64,000 bases of DNA, taken from NCBI RefSeq assembly GCF_001027105.1, contig NZ_CP011526.1:1116001-1180000 (forward strand), in the 5' to 3' direction. This document shows positions 51,264-62,755 of the stretch, piece after piece. How positions within the stretch are numbered: position 1 is the stretch's first letter; every line of letters starts with the position of its first letter. A program made the position numbers and the translations under genes. The notes below the pieces were generated by a model. It did no database searches. It saw only the letters and a list, made by a program, of their open reading frames with translations, and was not told the DNA's origin. Source of the DNA: Staphylococcus aureus. GTDB taxonomy: Bacteria > Bacillota > Bacilli > Staphylococcales > Staphylococcaceae.

Positions 51264-51554
51264 ATGGATATAAATGTGCTAGCTACAATATTTAAATTCA
51301 TCCTTTTTGTTGTTGAAATTTATTATTTCGGCATGATTATATATTTCTTTACATCTTGGGTACCAAGTATTAGAGAAACTAAGGTAGGTTATTTTTTAGC
51401 GAAAATATATGAACCTTTCTTACAACCATTTAGAAAAGTAATTCCACCTATTGGAATTATCGACATATCATCAATCGCTGCAATTATCGTTTTAGTATTA
51501 TTCCAAAAAGGGTTACTCCAAATCTTTAATTGGATTTTAATTCAATTACAATAA
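51264..51554 (+). CDS. ylmG: YggT-family membrane protein (YlmG)
   Basis: 96 residues with two membrane segments (IFKFILFVVEIYYFGMIIYFF and IIDISSIAAIIVLVLFQKGLL) and the conserved YEPFLQPFRKVIPP between them. Role in division or osmotic tolerance is suggested for the family. Follows sepF after 11 bases and ends at a terminator. Confidence 0.9.
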   Translation: MDINVLATIFKFILFVVEIYYFGMIIYFFTSWVPSIRETKVGYFLAKIYEPFLQPFRKVIPPIGIIDISSIAAIIVLVLFQKGLLQIFNWILIQLQ

Positions 51555-51566
51555 ATTAAGCGACAT

Positions 51567-51605
51567 AACGAGGCAAGGGTACATGATACTTTAGCCTCGT
51601 TTTTG
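51567..51605 (+). terminator. terminator after ylmG
   Basis: AACGAGGC/GCCTCGTT stem followed by TTTTG. It separates the sepF group from ylmH. Confidence 0.8.
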
Positions 51606-51636
51606 ATATGTATTTTTCTGAATATAAGGGCAATAG

Positions 51637-52443
51637 ATGGTATTTTATAATTTTTTTAAGGTAGTGATTAACATAGATATTTATCAACACTTTAGACAGG
51701 AAGAATACGAATTAATTGATCAGCTAACGGATAAATGTGATCAAGCGGAACAGCATTATGCACCAGTATTAACGCATTTTTTAGATCCAAGAGGGCAATA
51801 TATATTGGAAGTGATTTGTGGCAGTTATGAAGATTTAAACGTATCTTTTTATGGTGGACCTAATGCTGAAAGAAAAAGAGCAATCATTTCGCCGAACTAT
51901 TATGAACCTAAAGAAAGCGACTTTGAATTAACTTTAATGGAAATAGATTATCCTGAAAAATTCGTCACTTTAAAACATCAACATATTTTAGGGACATTAA
52001 TGTCTTTAGGTATCGAACGCGAACAAGTTGGAGATATAATTGTGAATGAACGAATTCAATTTGTTTTGACAAGTAGATTGGAATCATTTATTATGTTAGA
52101 ATTACAACGTATTAAAGGCGCATCAGTTAAACTTTATACTATTCCAGTAACAGATATGATACAATCTAATGAGAATTGGAAAAATGAAAGTGCAACAGTT
52201 AGTTCTTTAAGGTTAGATGTTGTTATTAAAGAAATGATACGTAAATCACGTACGATTGCGAAACAACTAATCGAAAAAAAACGTGTTAAAGTGAATCACA
52301 CTATTGTTGATTCAGCAGATTTTCAATTACAAGCAAATGATTTAATATCCATCCAAGGTTTTGGTAGAGCACACATTACTGACTTAGGTGGTAAAACTAA
52401 AAAAGATAAAACGCACATTACCTATAGAACATTATTCAAATAG
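51637..52443 (+). CDS. ylmH: RNA-binding protein YlmH (S4 domain)
   Basis: 268 residues. The N-terminal part has IYQHFRQEEYELIDQL and FLDPRGQYILEVI, and the C-terminal S4 RNA-binding domain is at about 190-245 (SSLRLDVVIKEMIRKSRTIAKQLIEKKRVKVNHT). YlmH relatives bind stalled 50S complexes in ribosome quality control. The start is unsure: ATG at 51637 has AAGGGC upstream, whereas GTG at 51664 would give 259 residues, closer to Bacillus length. Precedes divIVA in the conserved order. Confidence 0.9.
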   Translation: MVFYNFFKVVINIDIYQHFRQEEYELIDQLTDKCDQAEQHYAPVLTHFLDPRGQYILEVICGSYEDLNVSFYGGPNAERKRAIISPNYYEPKESDFELTLMEIDYPEKFVTLKHQHILGTLMSLGIEREQVGDIIVNERIQFVLTSRLESFIMLELQRIKGASVKLYTIPVTDMIQSNENWKNESATVSSLRLDVVIKEMIRKSRTIAKQLIEKKRVKVNHTIVDSADFQLQANDLISIQGFGRAHITDLGGKTKKDKTHITYRTLFK

Positions 52444-52466
52444 TAATGATTTAAGGAGGATAACAA

Positions 52467-53084
52467 ATGCCTTTTACACCAAATGAAATTAAGAATAAAG
52501 AGTTTTCACGTGTAAAGAATGGTTTAGAACCTACTGAAGTTGCTAATTTTTTGGAGCAACTAAGCACTGAAATTGAACGTCTTAAAGAAGATAAAAAACA
52601 ACTTGAAAAAGTAATCGAAGAGAGAGATACTAATATTAAGTCTTATCAAGACGTGCATCAATCTGTAAGTGATGCTTTGATACAAGCTCAAAAAGCTGGT
52701 GAAGAAACTAAGCAAGCTGCAGAGAAACAAGCTGAAGCGATTATAGCTAAGGCAGAAGCGCAAGCTAATCAAATGGTTGGTGACGCGGTAGAAAAAGCAC
52801 GCCGTTTAGCATTCCAGACTGAAGATATGAAACGTCAATCAAAAGTATTTAGATCGCGTTTCCGTATGTTAGTTGAAGCGCAATTAGACTTATTAAAAAA
52901 CGAAGATTGGGATTACTTGTTGAATTATGATTTAGACGCTGAACAAGTGACGCTTGAAAATATTCATCATTTGCATGAAAATGATTTAAAGCCAGATGAA
53001 GTTGCAGCAAATGCACAAAATAATGCATCAAATACACCAGACAATAATCAACAATCCAATGATTCAGAAACAACTAAGAAGTAA
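52467..53084 (+). CDS. divIVA: cell division protein DivIVA
   Basis: 205-residue curvature-sensing coiled-coil protein. N-terminal lipid-binding domain FTPNEIKNKEFSRVKNGLEPTEVANFL, then coiled coil from about 30 to 130, and a C-terminal Asn/Gln/Ser-rich tail. AAGGAGGATAAC precedes the ATG. Last gene before the ileS T-box leader. Confidence 0.95.
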   Translation: MPFTPNEIKNKEFSRVKNGLEPTEVANFLEQLSTEIERLKEDKKQLEKVIEERDTNIKSYQDVHQSVSDALIQAQKAGEETKQAAEKQAEAIIAKAEAQANQMVGDAVEKARRLAFQTEDMKRQSKVFRSRFRMLVEAQLDLLKNEDWDYLLNYDLDAEQVTLENIHHLHENDLKPDEVAANAQNNASNTPDNNQQSNDSETTKK

Positions 53085-53099
53085 GAATTAAATAAAGAC

Positions 53100-53284
53100 A
53101 GACGCGTAATATACATTTAACTTTTCACAGCGAATTAGGTAATGGTGAGAGCCTAGTAAAAGCATGTATGTTATATCACTGGCTTTTTAATATTTAAATA
53201 ATGTAATGAGAGAACTCTAAGTTGAGTTAATAAGGGTGGTACCGCGAGCAATCGTCCCTTTTAATTTAACTTAGAGTTTTTTAA
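53100..53284 (+). promoter_or_regulatory. T-box riboswitch (isoleucine) upstream of ileS
   Basis: Leader with the T-box motif AAGGGTGGTACCGCG (53233-53247), an AGTAA-type stem I element before the specifier region, and probable specifier ATC in TTATATCACTGGC. AACTCTAAGTT (53213) and AACTTAGAGTT (53268) can form the terminator, followed by TTTTTAA. Uncharged tRNA-Ile pairing with GGTA would favour the antiterminator. Confidence 0.9.
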
Positions 53285-53304
53285 ATTTTTAAGGAGTGAA
53301 AAAA

Positions 53305-56058
53305 ATGGATTACAAAGAAACGTTATTAATGCCTAAAACAGATTTCCCAATGCGAGGTGGTTTACCAAACAAGGAACCGCAAATTCAAGAAAAATGGGAT
53401 GCAGAAGATCAATACCATAAAGCGTTAGAAAAAAATAAAGGTAACGAAACATTCATTTTACATGATGGCCCACCATACGCGAATGGTAACTTACATATGG
53501 GACATGCCTTGAACAAAATTTTAAAAGACTTTATTGTACGTTATAAAACTATGCAAGGGTTCTATGCACCATACGTACCAGGTTGGGATACACATGGTTT
53601 ACCAATTGAACAAGCATTAACGAAAAAAGGTGTTGACCGAAAGAAAATGTCAACAGCTGAATTCCGTGAGAAATGTAAAGAATTTGCTTTAGAACAAATT
53701 GAATTACAGAAAAAAGATTTTAGACGTTTAGGTGTTCGTGGTGACTTTAATGATCCATATATTACATTAAAACCTGAATACGAAGCTGCACAAATTCGTA
53801 TTTTTGGAGAAATGGCAGATAAAGGTTTAATTTATAAAGGTAAAAAGCCAGTTTATTGGTCTCCTTCAAGTGAGTCTTCATTAGCAGAAGCAGAAATTGA
53901 ATATCACGATAAACGTTCAGCATCAATTTACGTTGCATTTGACGTTAAAGATGACAAAGGTGTCGTTGATGCAGATGCTAAATTTATTATCTGGACAACA
54001 ACGCCATGGACAATTCCATCAAATGTTGCGATTACCGTTCATCCTGAATTAAAATATGGTCAATACAATGTAAATGGCGAAAAATATATTATTGCAGAAG
54101 CCTTGTCTGACGCTGTAGCAGAAGCACTGGATTGGGATAAAGCATCAATCAAATTAGAAAAAGAATACACAGGTAAAGAATTAGAGTATGTTGTAGCACA
54201 ACATCCATTCTTAGACAGAGAATCGTTAGTGATTAATGGTGATCATGTTACTACAGATGCTGGTACAGGTTGTGTACATACAGCACCAGGTCACGGGGAA
54301 GATGACTATATTGTTGGTCAAAAATATGAATTGCCAGTAATTAGTCCAATCGATGATAAAGGTGTATTTACTGAAGAAGGCGGCCAATTTGAAGGGATGT
54401 TCTATGATAAAGCTAATAAAGCCGTTACTGATTTATTAACAGAAAAAGGTGCACTATTAAAATTAGACTTTATTACACATAGCTATCCACACGACTGGAG
54501 AACAAAAAAACCTGTAATCTTCCGTGCTACACCACAATGGTTTGCCTCAATCAGTAAAGTAAGACAAGATATTTTAGATGCAATCGAAAATACAAACTTC
54601 AAAGTAAATTGGGGTAAAACACGTATTTACAATATGGTTCGTGACCGTGGCGAATGGGTTATTTCTCGTCAACGTGTGTGGGGTGTACCGTTACCAGTAT
54701 TTTATGCTGAAAATGGCGAAATTATCATGACGAAAGAAACAGTGAATCATGTTGCTGATTTATTTGCAGAACACGGTTCAAATATTTGGTTTGAAAGAGA
54801 AGCGAAAGACTTACTACCAGAAGGATTTACACATCCAGGCAGCCCTAACGGTACATTTACTAAAGAAACAGACATTATGGACGTTTGGTTTGATTCTGGT
54901 TCATCACACCGTGGCGTGTTGGAAACAAGACCGGAATTAAGTTTCCCAGCGGATATGTATTTAGAAGGTAGTGACCAATATCGTGGTTGGTTCAACTCTT
55001 CTATCACAACTTCAGTTGCTACAAGAGGAGTATCACCTTATAAATTCTTACTTTCTCATGGTTTTGTTATGGACGGTGAAGGTAAGAAAATGAGTAAATC
55101 TTTAGGTAATGTGATTGTACCTGACCAAGTGGTTAAACAAAAAGGTGCTGATATTGCGAGACTTTGGGTAAGTAGTACGGACTATTTAGCTGATGTTAGA
55201 ATTTCTGATGAAATTTTAAAACAAACATCTGATGTTTATCGTAAAATCAGAAATACATTAAGATTTATGTTAGGTAACATTAACGATTTCAATCCTGACA
55301 CAGATAGCATTCCTGAATCAGAGTTATTAGAAGTGGATCGTTACTTGCTAAATCGTTTACGTGAATTTACTGCAAGTACGATTAACAACTATGAAAACTT
55401 TGACTACTTAAATATTTATCAAGAAGTTCAAAACTTTATCAATGTTGAGTTAAGTAATTTCTATTTGGATTACGGTAAAGATATTTTATATATTGAACAA
55501 CGTGATTCTCATATCCGTCGTAGTATGCAAACAGTGTTATATCAAATTTTAGTTGATATGACGAAGTTGTTAGCACCAATCTTAGTGCATACAGCTGAAG
55601 AAGTTTGGTCTCATACACCACATGTTAAAGAAGAAAGTGTTCACTTAGCAGACATGCCTAAAGTTGTAGAAGTAGATCAAGCTTTATTGGATAAATGGCG
55701 TACATTTATGAATTTACGTGATGATGTGAACCGTGCATTAGAAACTGCTCGTAATGAAAAAGTTATTGGTAAATCATTAGAAGCTAAAGTTACGATTGCT
55801 AGTAACGATAAATTTAATGCATCTGAATTCTTAACTTCATTTGATGCATTACATCAATTATTTATCGTGTCACAAGTTAAAGTTGTAGATAAGTTAGACG
55901 ATCAGGCAACAGCTTATGAACATGGTGATATTGTCATCGAACATGCAGATGGTGAAAAATGTGAAAGATGTTGGAACTATTCAGAGGATCTTGGTGCTGT
56001 TGATGAATTGACGCATCTATGTCCACGATGCCAACAAGTTGTAAAATCACTTGTATAA
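53305..56058 (+). CDS. ileS: isoleucyl-tRNA synthetase
   Basis: 917-residue class I synthetase. HIGH-type motif in [16 protein letters not shown] near residue 55, editing domain with [19 protein letters not shown] motif in [12 protein letters not shown] near 595, and a C-terminal zinc-binding domain (CERCWNY and CPRCQ). This is the chromosomal, mupirocin-sensitive type by its layout. ATG at 53305 follows AAGGAGTG; GTG at 53296 falls within that site. Controlled by the T-box upstream. Confidence 0.97.
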
Positions 56059-56101
56059 TTGAAATTGTATAAAGTACTCATACAGATGATATAAATTAAA
56101 G

Positions 56102-56156
56102 CTCTCTTCATAATCATGTTGTAGTTTTTGTTGACATGATGAAGAGAGTTTTTTTG
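56102..56156 (+). terminator. terminator of ileS
   Basis: CTCTCTTCAT-A-ATCATG pairs with CATG-ATGAAGAGAG, followed by TTTTTTT. Confidence 0.9.
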
Positions 56157-56347
56157 TGAATAAAAAAATGACCAAGTTACCGGTCATATATGTAAAAAAT
56201 GTGCGATTTACTAAAATAAAAATTATTCAGGAATGGTACAAATTCTCTGAGGCATATAAATGCGTTATAGTTGCTATTCTCAATTATGTTCGCGATAATT
56301 TTAAGTAAAAGTAAGCACAGATATTGAATTTGATAGGAGTTAATTGA

Positions 56348-57145
56348 ATGTATCATAACAGTAACGCAAACTTTGTCAATGGTATCACTTTAAATGTGAG
56401 AGATAAGAATGAATTAAAGCCATTTTATGAGGACATATTAGGATTAAATATTATAAATGAGACATTAACATCGATACAATATGAAGTAGGTCAAAATAAT
56501 CATGTCATTACACTTGTTGAATTACAAAATGGACGTGAACCTTTAATGTCCGAAGCGGGACTGTTTCATATCGCAATTAAACTACCTCAAATTAGTGATT
56601 TAGCTAATTTACTAATTCATTTAAGCGAATATGATATTCCAGTTAACGGAGGTATACAGCCTGCTTCGTTATCATTATTTTTTGAAGACCCGGAAGGAAA
56701 CGGTTTTAAATTTTATGTTGATAAAGACGAAGCGCAATGGACGAGGCAAAATAATTTAGTAAAAATTGATATTAGACCATTAAATGTACCGAGATTAGTG
56801 AGTCATGCAACAAAATTGTTATGGTTAGGTATTCCAGATGACGCTATTATAGGTGCATTGCATATTAAGACAATTCATTTATCAGAGGTAAAAGAGTACT
56901 ACCTCGATTATTTTGGATTAGAGCAATCGGCATATATGGATGATTATTCAATATTTTTAGCATCGAATGGCTATTATCAACATTTGGCCATGAATGATTG
57001 GGTATCAGCAACGAAACGTGTAGAAAATTTTGATACGTATGGATTAGCAATTGTTGACTTTCATTATCCTGAAACAACACATTTAAATTTACAAGGTCCG
57101 GATGGTATCTATTATCGCTTTAATCATATCGAAGTTGAAGATTAG
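56348..57145 (+). CDS. glyoxalase/dioxygenase-fold protein, two VOC modules
   Basis: 265 residues with two vicinal-oxygen-chelate modules: TLNVRDKNELKPFYEDILGLNII (near 14) with LFHIAIKLPQ and FFEDPEGNGFKFYVD, then IKTIHLSEVKEYYLDYFGL (near 179) with LQGPDGIYYRF. This layout fits CatE-like catechol 2,3-dioxygenase relatives. Substrate unknown. A GATAGGAGTT ribosome site precedes the ATG. It stands alone between ileS and a mobile-element remnant. Confidence 0.8.
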   Translation: MYHNSNANFVNGITLNVRDKNELKPFYEDILGLNIINETLTSIQYEVGQNNHVITLVELQNGREPLMSEAGLFHIAIKLPQISDLANLLIHLSEYDIPVNGGIQPASLSLFFEDPEGNGFKFYVDKDEAQWTRQNNLVKIDIRPLNVPRLVSHATKLLWLGIPDDAIIGALHIKTIHLSEVKEYYLDYFGLEQSAYMDDYSIFLASNGYYQHLAMNDWVSATKRVENFDTYGLAIVDFHYPETTHLNLQGPDGIYYRFNHIEVED

Positions 57146-57205
57146 TATATACTTTGAATGGACGAACCATATAATGAATCGTTTTTAATGATCTTTTTAT
57201 ACAAG

Positions 57206-57415
57206 TTATGAAGGAGGCTGGGACATTAAGTTCTTAGGCAATGTAAAAAGCTGATTTCTATTAATTATTTGATAGAAATCAGCTTTTTTGATATGTATTT
57301 TATAATGTACAGCTCGTTGAGCTGCTATTTTCCTTATATTAATTGCCATTAATACAAAACCTAGCTCTCGTTTAACTTTATTTATTCCTCGAACTGACAT
57401 TCGAGTGAAACTCAA
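57206..57415 (-). pseudogene. C-terminal fragment of an IS1182-like transposase
   Basis: A 69-codon open frame on the minus strand. SFTRMSVRGINKVKRELGFVLMAINIRKI is typical of the C-terminal end of IS1182/IS1181-type DDE transposases; the rest of the transposase, including catalytic residues, is absent. No ribosome site. It lies at the left end of a segment bounded by short inverted repeats. Confidence 0.7.
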
Positions 57416-57772
57416 AATAGCCTACTTTCTTAAATTAACAATATCTATTCTCATAGAATTTGTCCAATTAAGTGTAGACGATTCATGTCTTATTTTTTTA
57501 AAGTATTTAAAAGTAAAATTACATGTTAATACGTAGTATTAATGGCGAGACTCCTGAGGGAGCAGTGCCAGTCGAAGACCGAGGCTGAGACGGCACCCTA
57601 GGAAGGGACCCATCATCAAAAATTCTATTTATAGAATTTTACAGTAATGTGCCAGATGGGCATAGCGAAGCCATTCAATACGAAGTATTGTATAAATAGA
57701 GAACAGCAGTAAGATAATTTTTAATTAGAAAATATCTTACTACTGTCTTTTTAGGGATTTATGTTCCAGCCT
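57215..57772. mobile_element. IS1182-like remnant bounded by inverted repeats
   Basis: AGGCTGGGACAT at 57215-57226 and ATGTTCCAGCCT at 57761-57772 are inverted repeats with 11 of 12 matches, enclosing 558 bases. Inside are the transposase fragment and a terminator-like hairpin (AAAAGCTGATTTCTAT/ATAGAAATCAGCTTTT, 57246-57289). There is also a GC-richer segment, GGCGAGACTCCTGAGGGAGC with CGAAGACCGAGGCTGAGAC, which I recognise as recurring in many intergenic sites of this species, and a palindromic AGTAAGATAATTTTT..AAAATATCTTACT near the right end. Confidence 0.65.
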
Positions 57773-57968
57773 GCTTTCCTAATTTTTAATGTCATCTTAA
57801 ATATGATAAATGAATAATTAAGTTCATATTTAATGTCAAAACATAGTAGTTTATCAAGTATTGAGTTAGTAACATTAGATTTAATGTAATATGCTTACTT
57901 TTTTTATTAGCAGGTGTAAGCTATAATATAAAGAGTTGTCTCATGGACGATTGATTGGAGGAACGAAA

Positions 57969-58460
57969 ATGCACAAAAAATATTTTATTGGCACTTCCAT
58001 TTTAATAGCAGTATTTGTCGTTATATTTGACCAAGTTACTAAATATATTATAGCTACTACAATGAAAATTGGAGATTCATTTGAAGTGATACCGCACTTT
58101 TTAAACATAACATCACATCGAAATAATGGTGCTGCATGGGGAATATTGAGTGGAAAAATGACATTTTTCTTTATTATTACCATTATTATATTAATAGCCT
58201 TAGTATATTTCTTTATTAAAGATGCTCAATATAATTTGTTTATGCAAGTTGCTATTAGTTTACTTTTTGCAGGTGCACTTGGAAACTTTATTGATAGAAT
58301 TTTAACAGGAGAAGTTGTTGACTTTATTGATACAAATATTTTTGGTTATGATTTTCCAATATTTAATATCGCAGATTCAAGTTTAACAATTGGTGTAATA
58401 TTAATTATTATTGCCTTATTAAAGGATACTTCCAATAAAAAGGAGAAGGAGGTTAAGTAA
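57969..58460 (+). CDS. lspA: prolipoprotein signal peptidase
   Basis: 163-residue signal peptidase II that cleaves lipoprotein signal peptides at the lipid-modified Cys. Four membrane segments; catalytic aspartates in GEVVDFIDTN and FPIFNIADSSLTIGV; other motifs FDQVTKYII, NNGAAWGIL and GALGNFIDRI. ATG at 57969 follows TTGGAGGAACG. Its stop overlaps the next start by one base (TAATG). Confidence 0.96.
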   Translation: MHKKYFIGTSILIAVFVVIFDQVTKYIIATTMKIGDSFEVIPHFLNITSHRNNGAAWGILSGKMTFFFIITIIILIALVYFFIKDAQYNLFMQVAISLLFAGALGNFIDRILTGEVVDFIDTNIFGYDFPIFNIADSSLTIGVILIIIALLKDTSNKKEKEVK

Positions 58461-59377
58461 TGGAGACTTATGAATTTAACATTACAGATAAAGAACAAAC
58501 AGGTATGCGTGTAGATAAGTTGCTGCCTGAATTAAATAATGATTGGTCTCGTAACCAGATACAAGATTGGATTAAAGCAGGTTTAGTCGTTGCAAACGAT
58601 AAAGTTGTTAAATCTAATTATAAAGTGAAACTTAATGATCATATAGTTGTCACTGAAAAAGAAGTGGTTGAAGCTGATATTCTACCTGAAAATTTAAATT
58701 TAGATATTTATTATGAAGATGACGATGTTGCAGTTGTATATAAACCGAAAGGCATGGTAGTTCATCCATCACCAGGGCATTATACCAATACATTAGTTAA
58801 TGGTTTAATGTATCAAATTAAAAATTTGTCAGGTATTAATGGAGAAATTCGTCCAGGTATTGTTCACCGTATAGATATGGATACTTCTGGTTTATTAATG
58901 GTTGCTAAAAATGATATTGCTCATCGTGGGCTTGTAGAACAATTAATGGATAAATCTGTTAAAAGAAAATATATCGCTTTAGTTCACGGGAATATTCCTC
59001 ATGATTACGGTACAATCGATGCGCCAATTGGTAGAAACAAAAATGATCGTCAATCTATGGCTGTTGTTGATGATGGTAAGGAAGCAGTGACACATTTTAA
59101 CGTACTAGAACATTTTAAAGATTATACGCTTGTTGAATGTCAACTTGAAACAGGACGTACGCATCAAATCCGTGTTCACATGAAATATATTGGCTTCCCA
59201 TTAGTTGGTGATCCAAAGTATGGACCGAAAAAGACATTGGATATTGGTGGTCAAGCTCTACATGCTGGACTTATTGGATTCGAACATCCAGTAACAGGTG
59301 AATATATTGAAAGACATGCTGAATTACCACAAGACTTTGAAGATTTATTAGATACAATTCGAAAAAGAGATGCATAA
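58460..59377 (+). CDS. RluD-family pseudouridine synthase
   Basis: 305 residues: N-terminal S4 domain (GMRVDKLLPELNNDWSRNQIQDWIKAGLV) and a RluA/RluD catalytic domain with the active Asp in HRIDMDTSGLLMVAK, then ETGRTHQIRVHM and GDPKYG. It modifies uridines in rRNA; the exact site is not shown. Coupled to lspA, which is the conserved order lspA-ylyB in Firmicutes ahead of the pyr operon. Confidence 0.92.
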   Translation: METYEFNITDKEQTGMRVDKLLPELNNDWSRNQIQDWIKAGLVVANDKVVKSNYKVKLNDHIVVTEKEVVEADILPENLNLDIYYEDDDVAVVYKPKGMVVHPSPGHYTNTLVNGLMYQIKNLSGINGEIRPGIVHRIDMDTSGLLMVAKNDIAHRGLVEQLMDKSVKRKYIALVHGNIPHDYGTIDAPIGRNKNDRQSMAVVDDGKEAVTHFNVLEHFKDYTLVECQLETGRTHQIRVHMKYIGFPLVGDPKYGPKKTLDIGGQALHAGLIGFEHPVTGEYIERHAELPQDFEDLLDTIRKRDA

Positions 59378-59517
59378 TTGTGTCGTGCTATAATTACGAT
59401 AACATTATTATGTAAACTATAAGTGTTTATCGTTTTCGTTTTTTTTAAATGAAAACACATTATAAAATAGATTAAGGTTAACATTTTTACTGAGTATGGT
59501 TAATTTTTCAATATAGA

Positions 59518-59750
59518 TTGACAAAGCGCCTGATTAGTATTATCCTTATAACAGTTTAAGTACAACATAAAGAGTCTTTAATTGAGCGTCCAGAGAGACG
59601 TCAAAGACATGAAAATATAGATATATACTAAAATGATCATAACACTTTCACATATGCAAGAATAAGTAGTAATACTACGATTCTTCTATGTAAATAGGCT
59701 GATTGTATATACTAAACCTCATGTCGATATTAAAGACATGAGGTTTTTTG
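59518..59750 (+). promoter_or_regulatory. pyr operon promoter, PyrR-binding loop and attenuator 1
   Basis: TTGACA (59518) and TATCCT (59541) with a 17-bp spacer form a likely promoter. The leader contains GCGTCCAGAGAGACGTC (59586-59602), which matches the PyrR anti-antiterminator loop consensus UCCAGAGAG. It ends with the terminator AACCTCATGTC/GACATGAGGTT followed by TTTTTTG (59715-59750). UMP/UTP-bound PyrR would favour termination. Confidence 0.85.
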
Positions 59751-59776
59751 TTTCTAAATTTTGAAAGGGTGAGAAT

Positions 59777-60304
59777 ATGTCTGAACGTATCATAATGGAT
59801 GATGCCGCAATACAACGTACAGTGACGAGAATCGCTCACGAAATTTTGGAGTATAACAAAGGTACTGATAATTTAATTCTTTTAGGTATCAAAACAAGAG
59901 GTGAATATTTAGCGAATCGTATACAAGATAAAATTCATCAAATTGAGCAACAACGTATACCTACTGGAACAATTGATATTACATACTTTAGAGATGATAT
60001 AGAGCACATGTCATCACTTACGACAAAAGACGCAATAGACATCGACACAGATATTACAGATAAAGTAGTCATCATTATTGACGATGTGCTGTATACTGGT
60101 CGAACGGTTCGTGCTTCACTTGATGCTATTTTGCTAAATGCTAGACCTATTAAAATTGGTTTAGCTGCTTTGGTTGATCGAGGACATCGTGAGTTACCAA
60201 TTCGAGCAGATTTTGTTGGTAAAAATATACCTACTTCTAAAGAGGAAACGGTAAGTGTCTATTTAGAAGAAATGGATCAAAGAAATGCAGTTATAATTAA
60301 ATAA
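59777..60304 (+). CDS. pyrR: pyrimidine operon attenuation protein / uracil phosphoribosyltransferase PyrR
   Basis: 175-residue RNA-binding regulator of the pyr operon with PRTase fold. The PRPP motif [17 protein letters not shown] is near residue 95. The N-terminal [18 protein letters not shown] is typical. GAAAGGGTGAG precedes the ATG. It regulates the attenuators on both sides of its own gene. Confidence 0.96.
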
Positions 60305-60319
60305 TACCCCTTTTAATTC

Positions 60320-60499
60320 AGTACGAGAGACTGAAAAAGGTGGGGGAGTTGAATGATAAATAAGTTTTCATATGCTTGTTTATCTAATAATACCCTCATG
60401 TTCGACAACTATAAGTCAATTTCTATGGACGAAAATGACTTGTAGCAACTTGTCACACTTTTTGTCTCTTTACATATACTGATGTAAAGAGATTTTTTT
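60320..60499 (+). promoter_or_regulatory. PyrR attenuator 2 between pyrR and pyrP
   Basis: A small stem-loop CAGTACGAGAGACTG (60320-60334) shows a GAGAG loop like PyrR sites. A terminator TCTCTTTACAT/ATGTAAAGAGA with TTTTTTT closes at 60499, 22 bases before the pyrP start. Confidence 0.75.
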
Positions 60500-60521
60500 A
60501 TTATCGGAGGAAATGAATATT

Positions 60522-61829
60522 ATGCAAAATGATGAAATGTTTGAACGAACAGTAAAACCCGTACTAGATGTAAATGAAAAACCACAACCAGCGCAATGGG
60601 CATTTTTAAGCTTACAACATTTATTTGCGATGTTTGGCGCAACAGTACTAGTACCATTCTTAACAGGACTACCAATATCAGCAGCGTTACTAGCTTCGGG
60701 AATCGGTACATTACTTTATATCTTAATAACGAAGGCGCAAATACCAGCATACTTGGGATCTAGCTTTGCATTTATCACGCCAATTATCACGGGATTAAGT
60801 ACGCATAGCTTAGGAGACATGCTTGTAGCATTATTCATGAGTGGTGTTATGTACGTCATCATCGGGATTCTAATCAAATTAAGTGGGACAGCATGGTTAA
60901 TGAAATTATTACCACCAGTTGTTGTTGGACCAGTCATCATGGTAATTGGTTTAAGCTTAGCGCCTACTGCAGTCAATATGGCAATGTATGAAAATCCTGG
61001 AGATATGAAAGGTTACAATATCAGTTTCTTAATTGTTGCAATGATAACCTTGCTTGTAACAATAGTCGTTCAAGGATTTTTTAAAGGATTCCTATCTTTA
61101 ATTCCAGTTCTTGTAGGTATTATCGTAGGTTATGTGGTAGCGATTTTTATGGGGATTGTGAAATTTGATGCAATTATGTCAGCAAAATGGATAGATTTCC
61201 CTCATATTTATCTGCCATTTAAAGATTATGTACCTTCATTTCACTTAGGACTTGTACTTGTAATGATTCCGATTGTGTTCGTAACAGTAAGTGAACATAT
61301 TGGGCACCAAATGGTATTGAATAAAATCGTAGGTAGAAACTTCTTTGAAAAGCCAGGACTTGATAAATCAATCATTGGTGATGGTGTTTCTACAATGTTT
61401 GCCAGTATTATTGGTGGACCACCAAGTACAACATACGGTGAAAATATCGGTGTATTAGCGATTACCAGAATATACAGTATTTACGTCATTGGTGGTGCAG
61501 CAGTTATAGCAATTGTTTTAGCATTCATTGGTAAGTTCACTGCATTAATTTCTTCTATACCTACACCAGTTATGGGAGGAGTATCTATATTACTTTTCGG
61601 TATTATTGCAGCAAGTGGCTTAAGAATGTTAGTTGAAAGCAAAGTAGATTTTGCGAACAATCGAAATTTAGTTATAGCTTCTGTAATTTTAGTTGTAGGT
61701 ATCGGTAATTTAGTATTTAACTTAAAAGAAATTGGTATCAACCTTCAAATTGAGGGGATGGCATTAGCTGCACTTTCAGGAATTATTTTGAACTTAATCT
61801 TACCTAAAGAGAAAAAACAAAACAATTAA
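60522..61829 (+). CDS. pyrP: uracil permease
   Basis: 435-residue nucleobase:cation symporter (NCS2/UraA type) with about 14 hydrophobic segments. FLSLQHLFAMFGATVLVPFLTGLP opens the transport domain, and VTVSEHIGHQM and GGPPSTTYGENIGVLAITR hold the substrate-binding glutamate residues. ATG at 60522 is preferred because GGAGG lies 11 bases upstream; ATG at 60513 is only two bases from it. Confidence 0.94.
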   Translation: MQNDEMFERTVKPVLDVNEKPQPAQWAFLSLQHLFAMFGATVLVPFLTGLPISAALLASGIGTLLYILITKAQIPAYLGSSFAFITPIITGLSTHSLGDMLVALFMSGVMYVIIGILIKLSGTAWLMKLLPPVVVGPVIMVIGLSLAPTAVNMAMYENPGDMKGYNISFLIVAMITLLVTIVVQGFFKGFLSLIPVLVGIIVGYVVAIFMGIVKFDAIMSAKWIDFPHIYLPFKDYVPSFHLGLVLVMIPIVFVTVSEHIGHQMVLNKIVGRNFFEKPGLDKSIIGDGVSTMFASIIGGPPSTTYGENIGVLAITRIYSIYVIGGAAVIAIVLAFIGKFTALISSIPTPVMGGVSILLFGIIAASGLRMLVESKVDFANNRNLVIASVILVVGIGNLVFNLKEIGINLQIEGMALAALSGIILNLILPKEKKQNN

Positions 61830-62738
<909 letters not shown>

Positions 62739-62755
62739 GTAAGGGGACGAAAATG

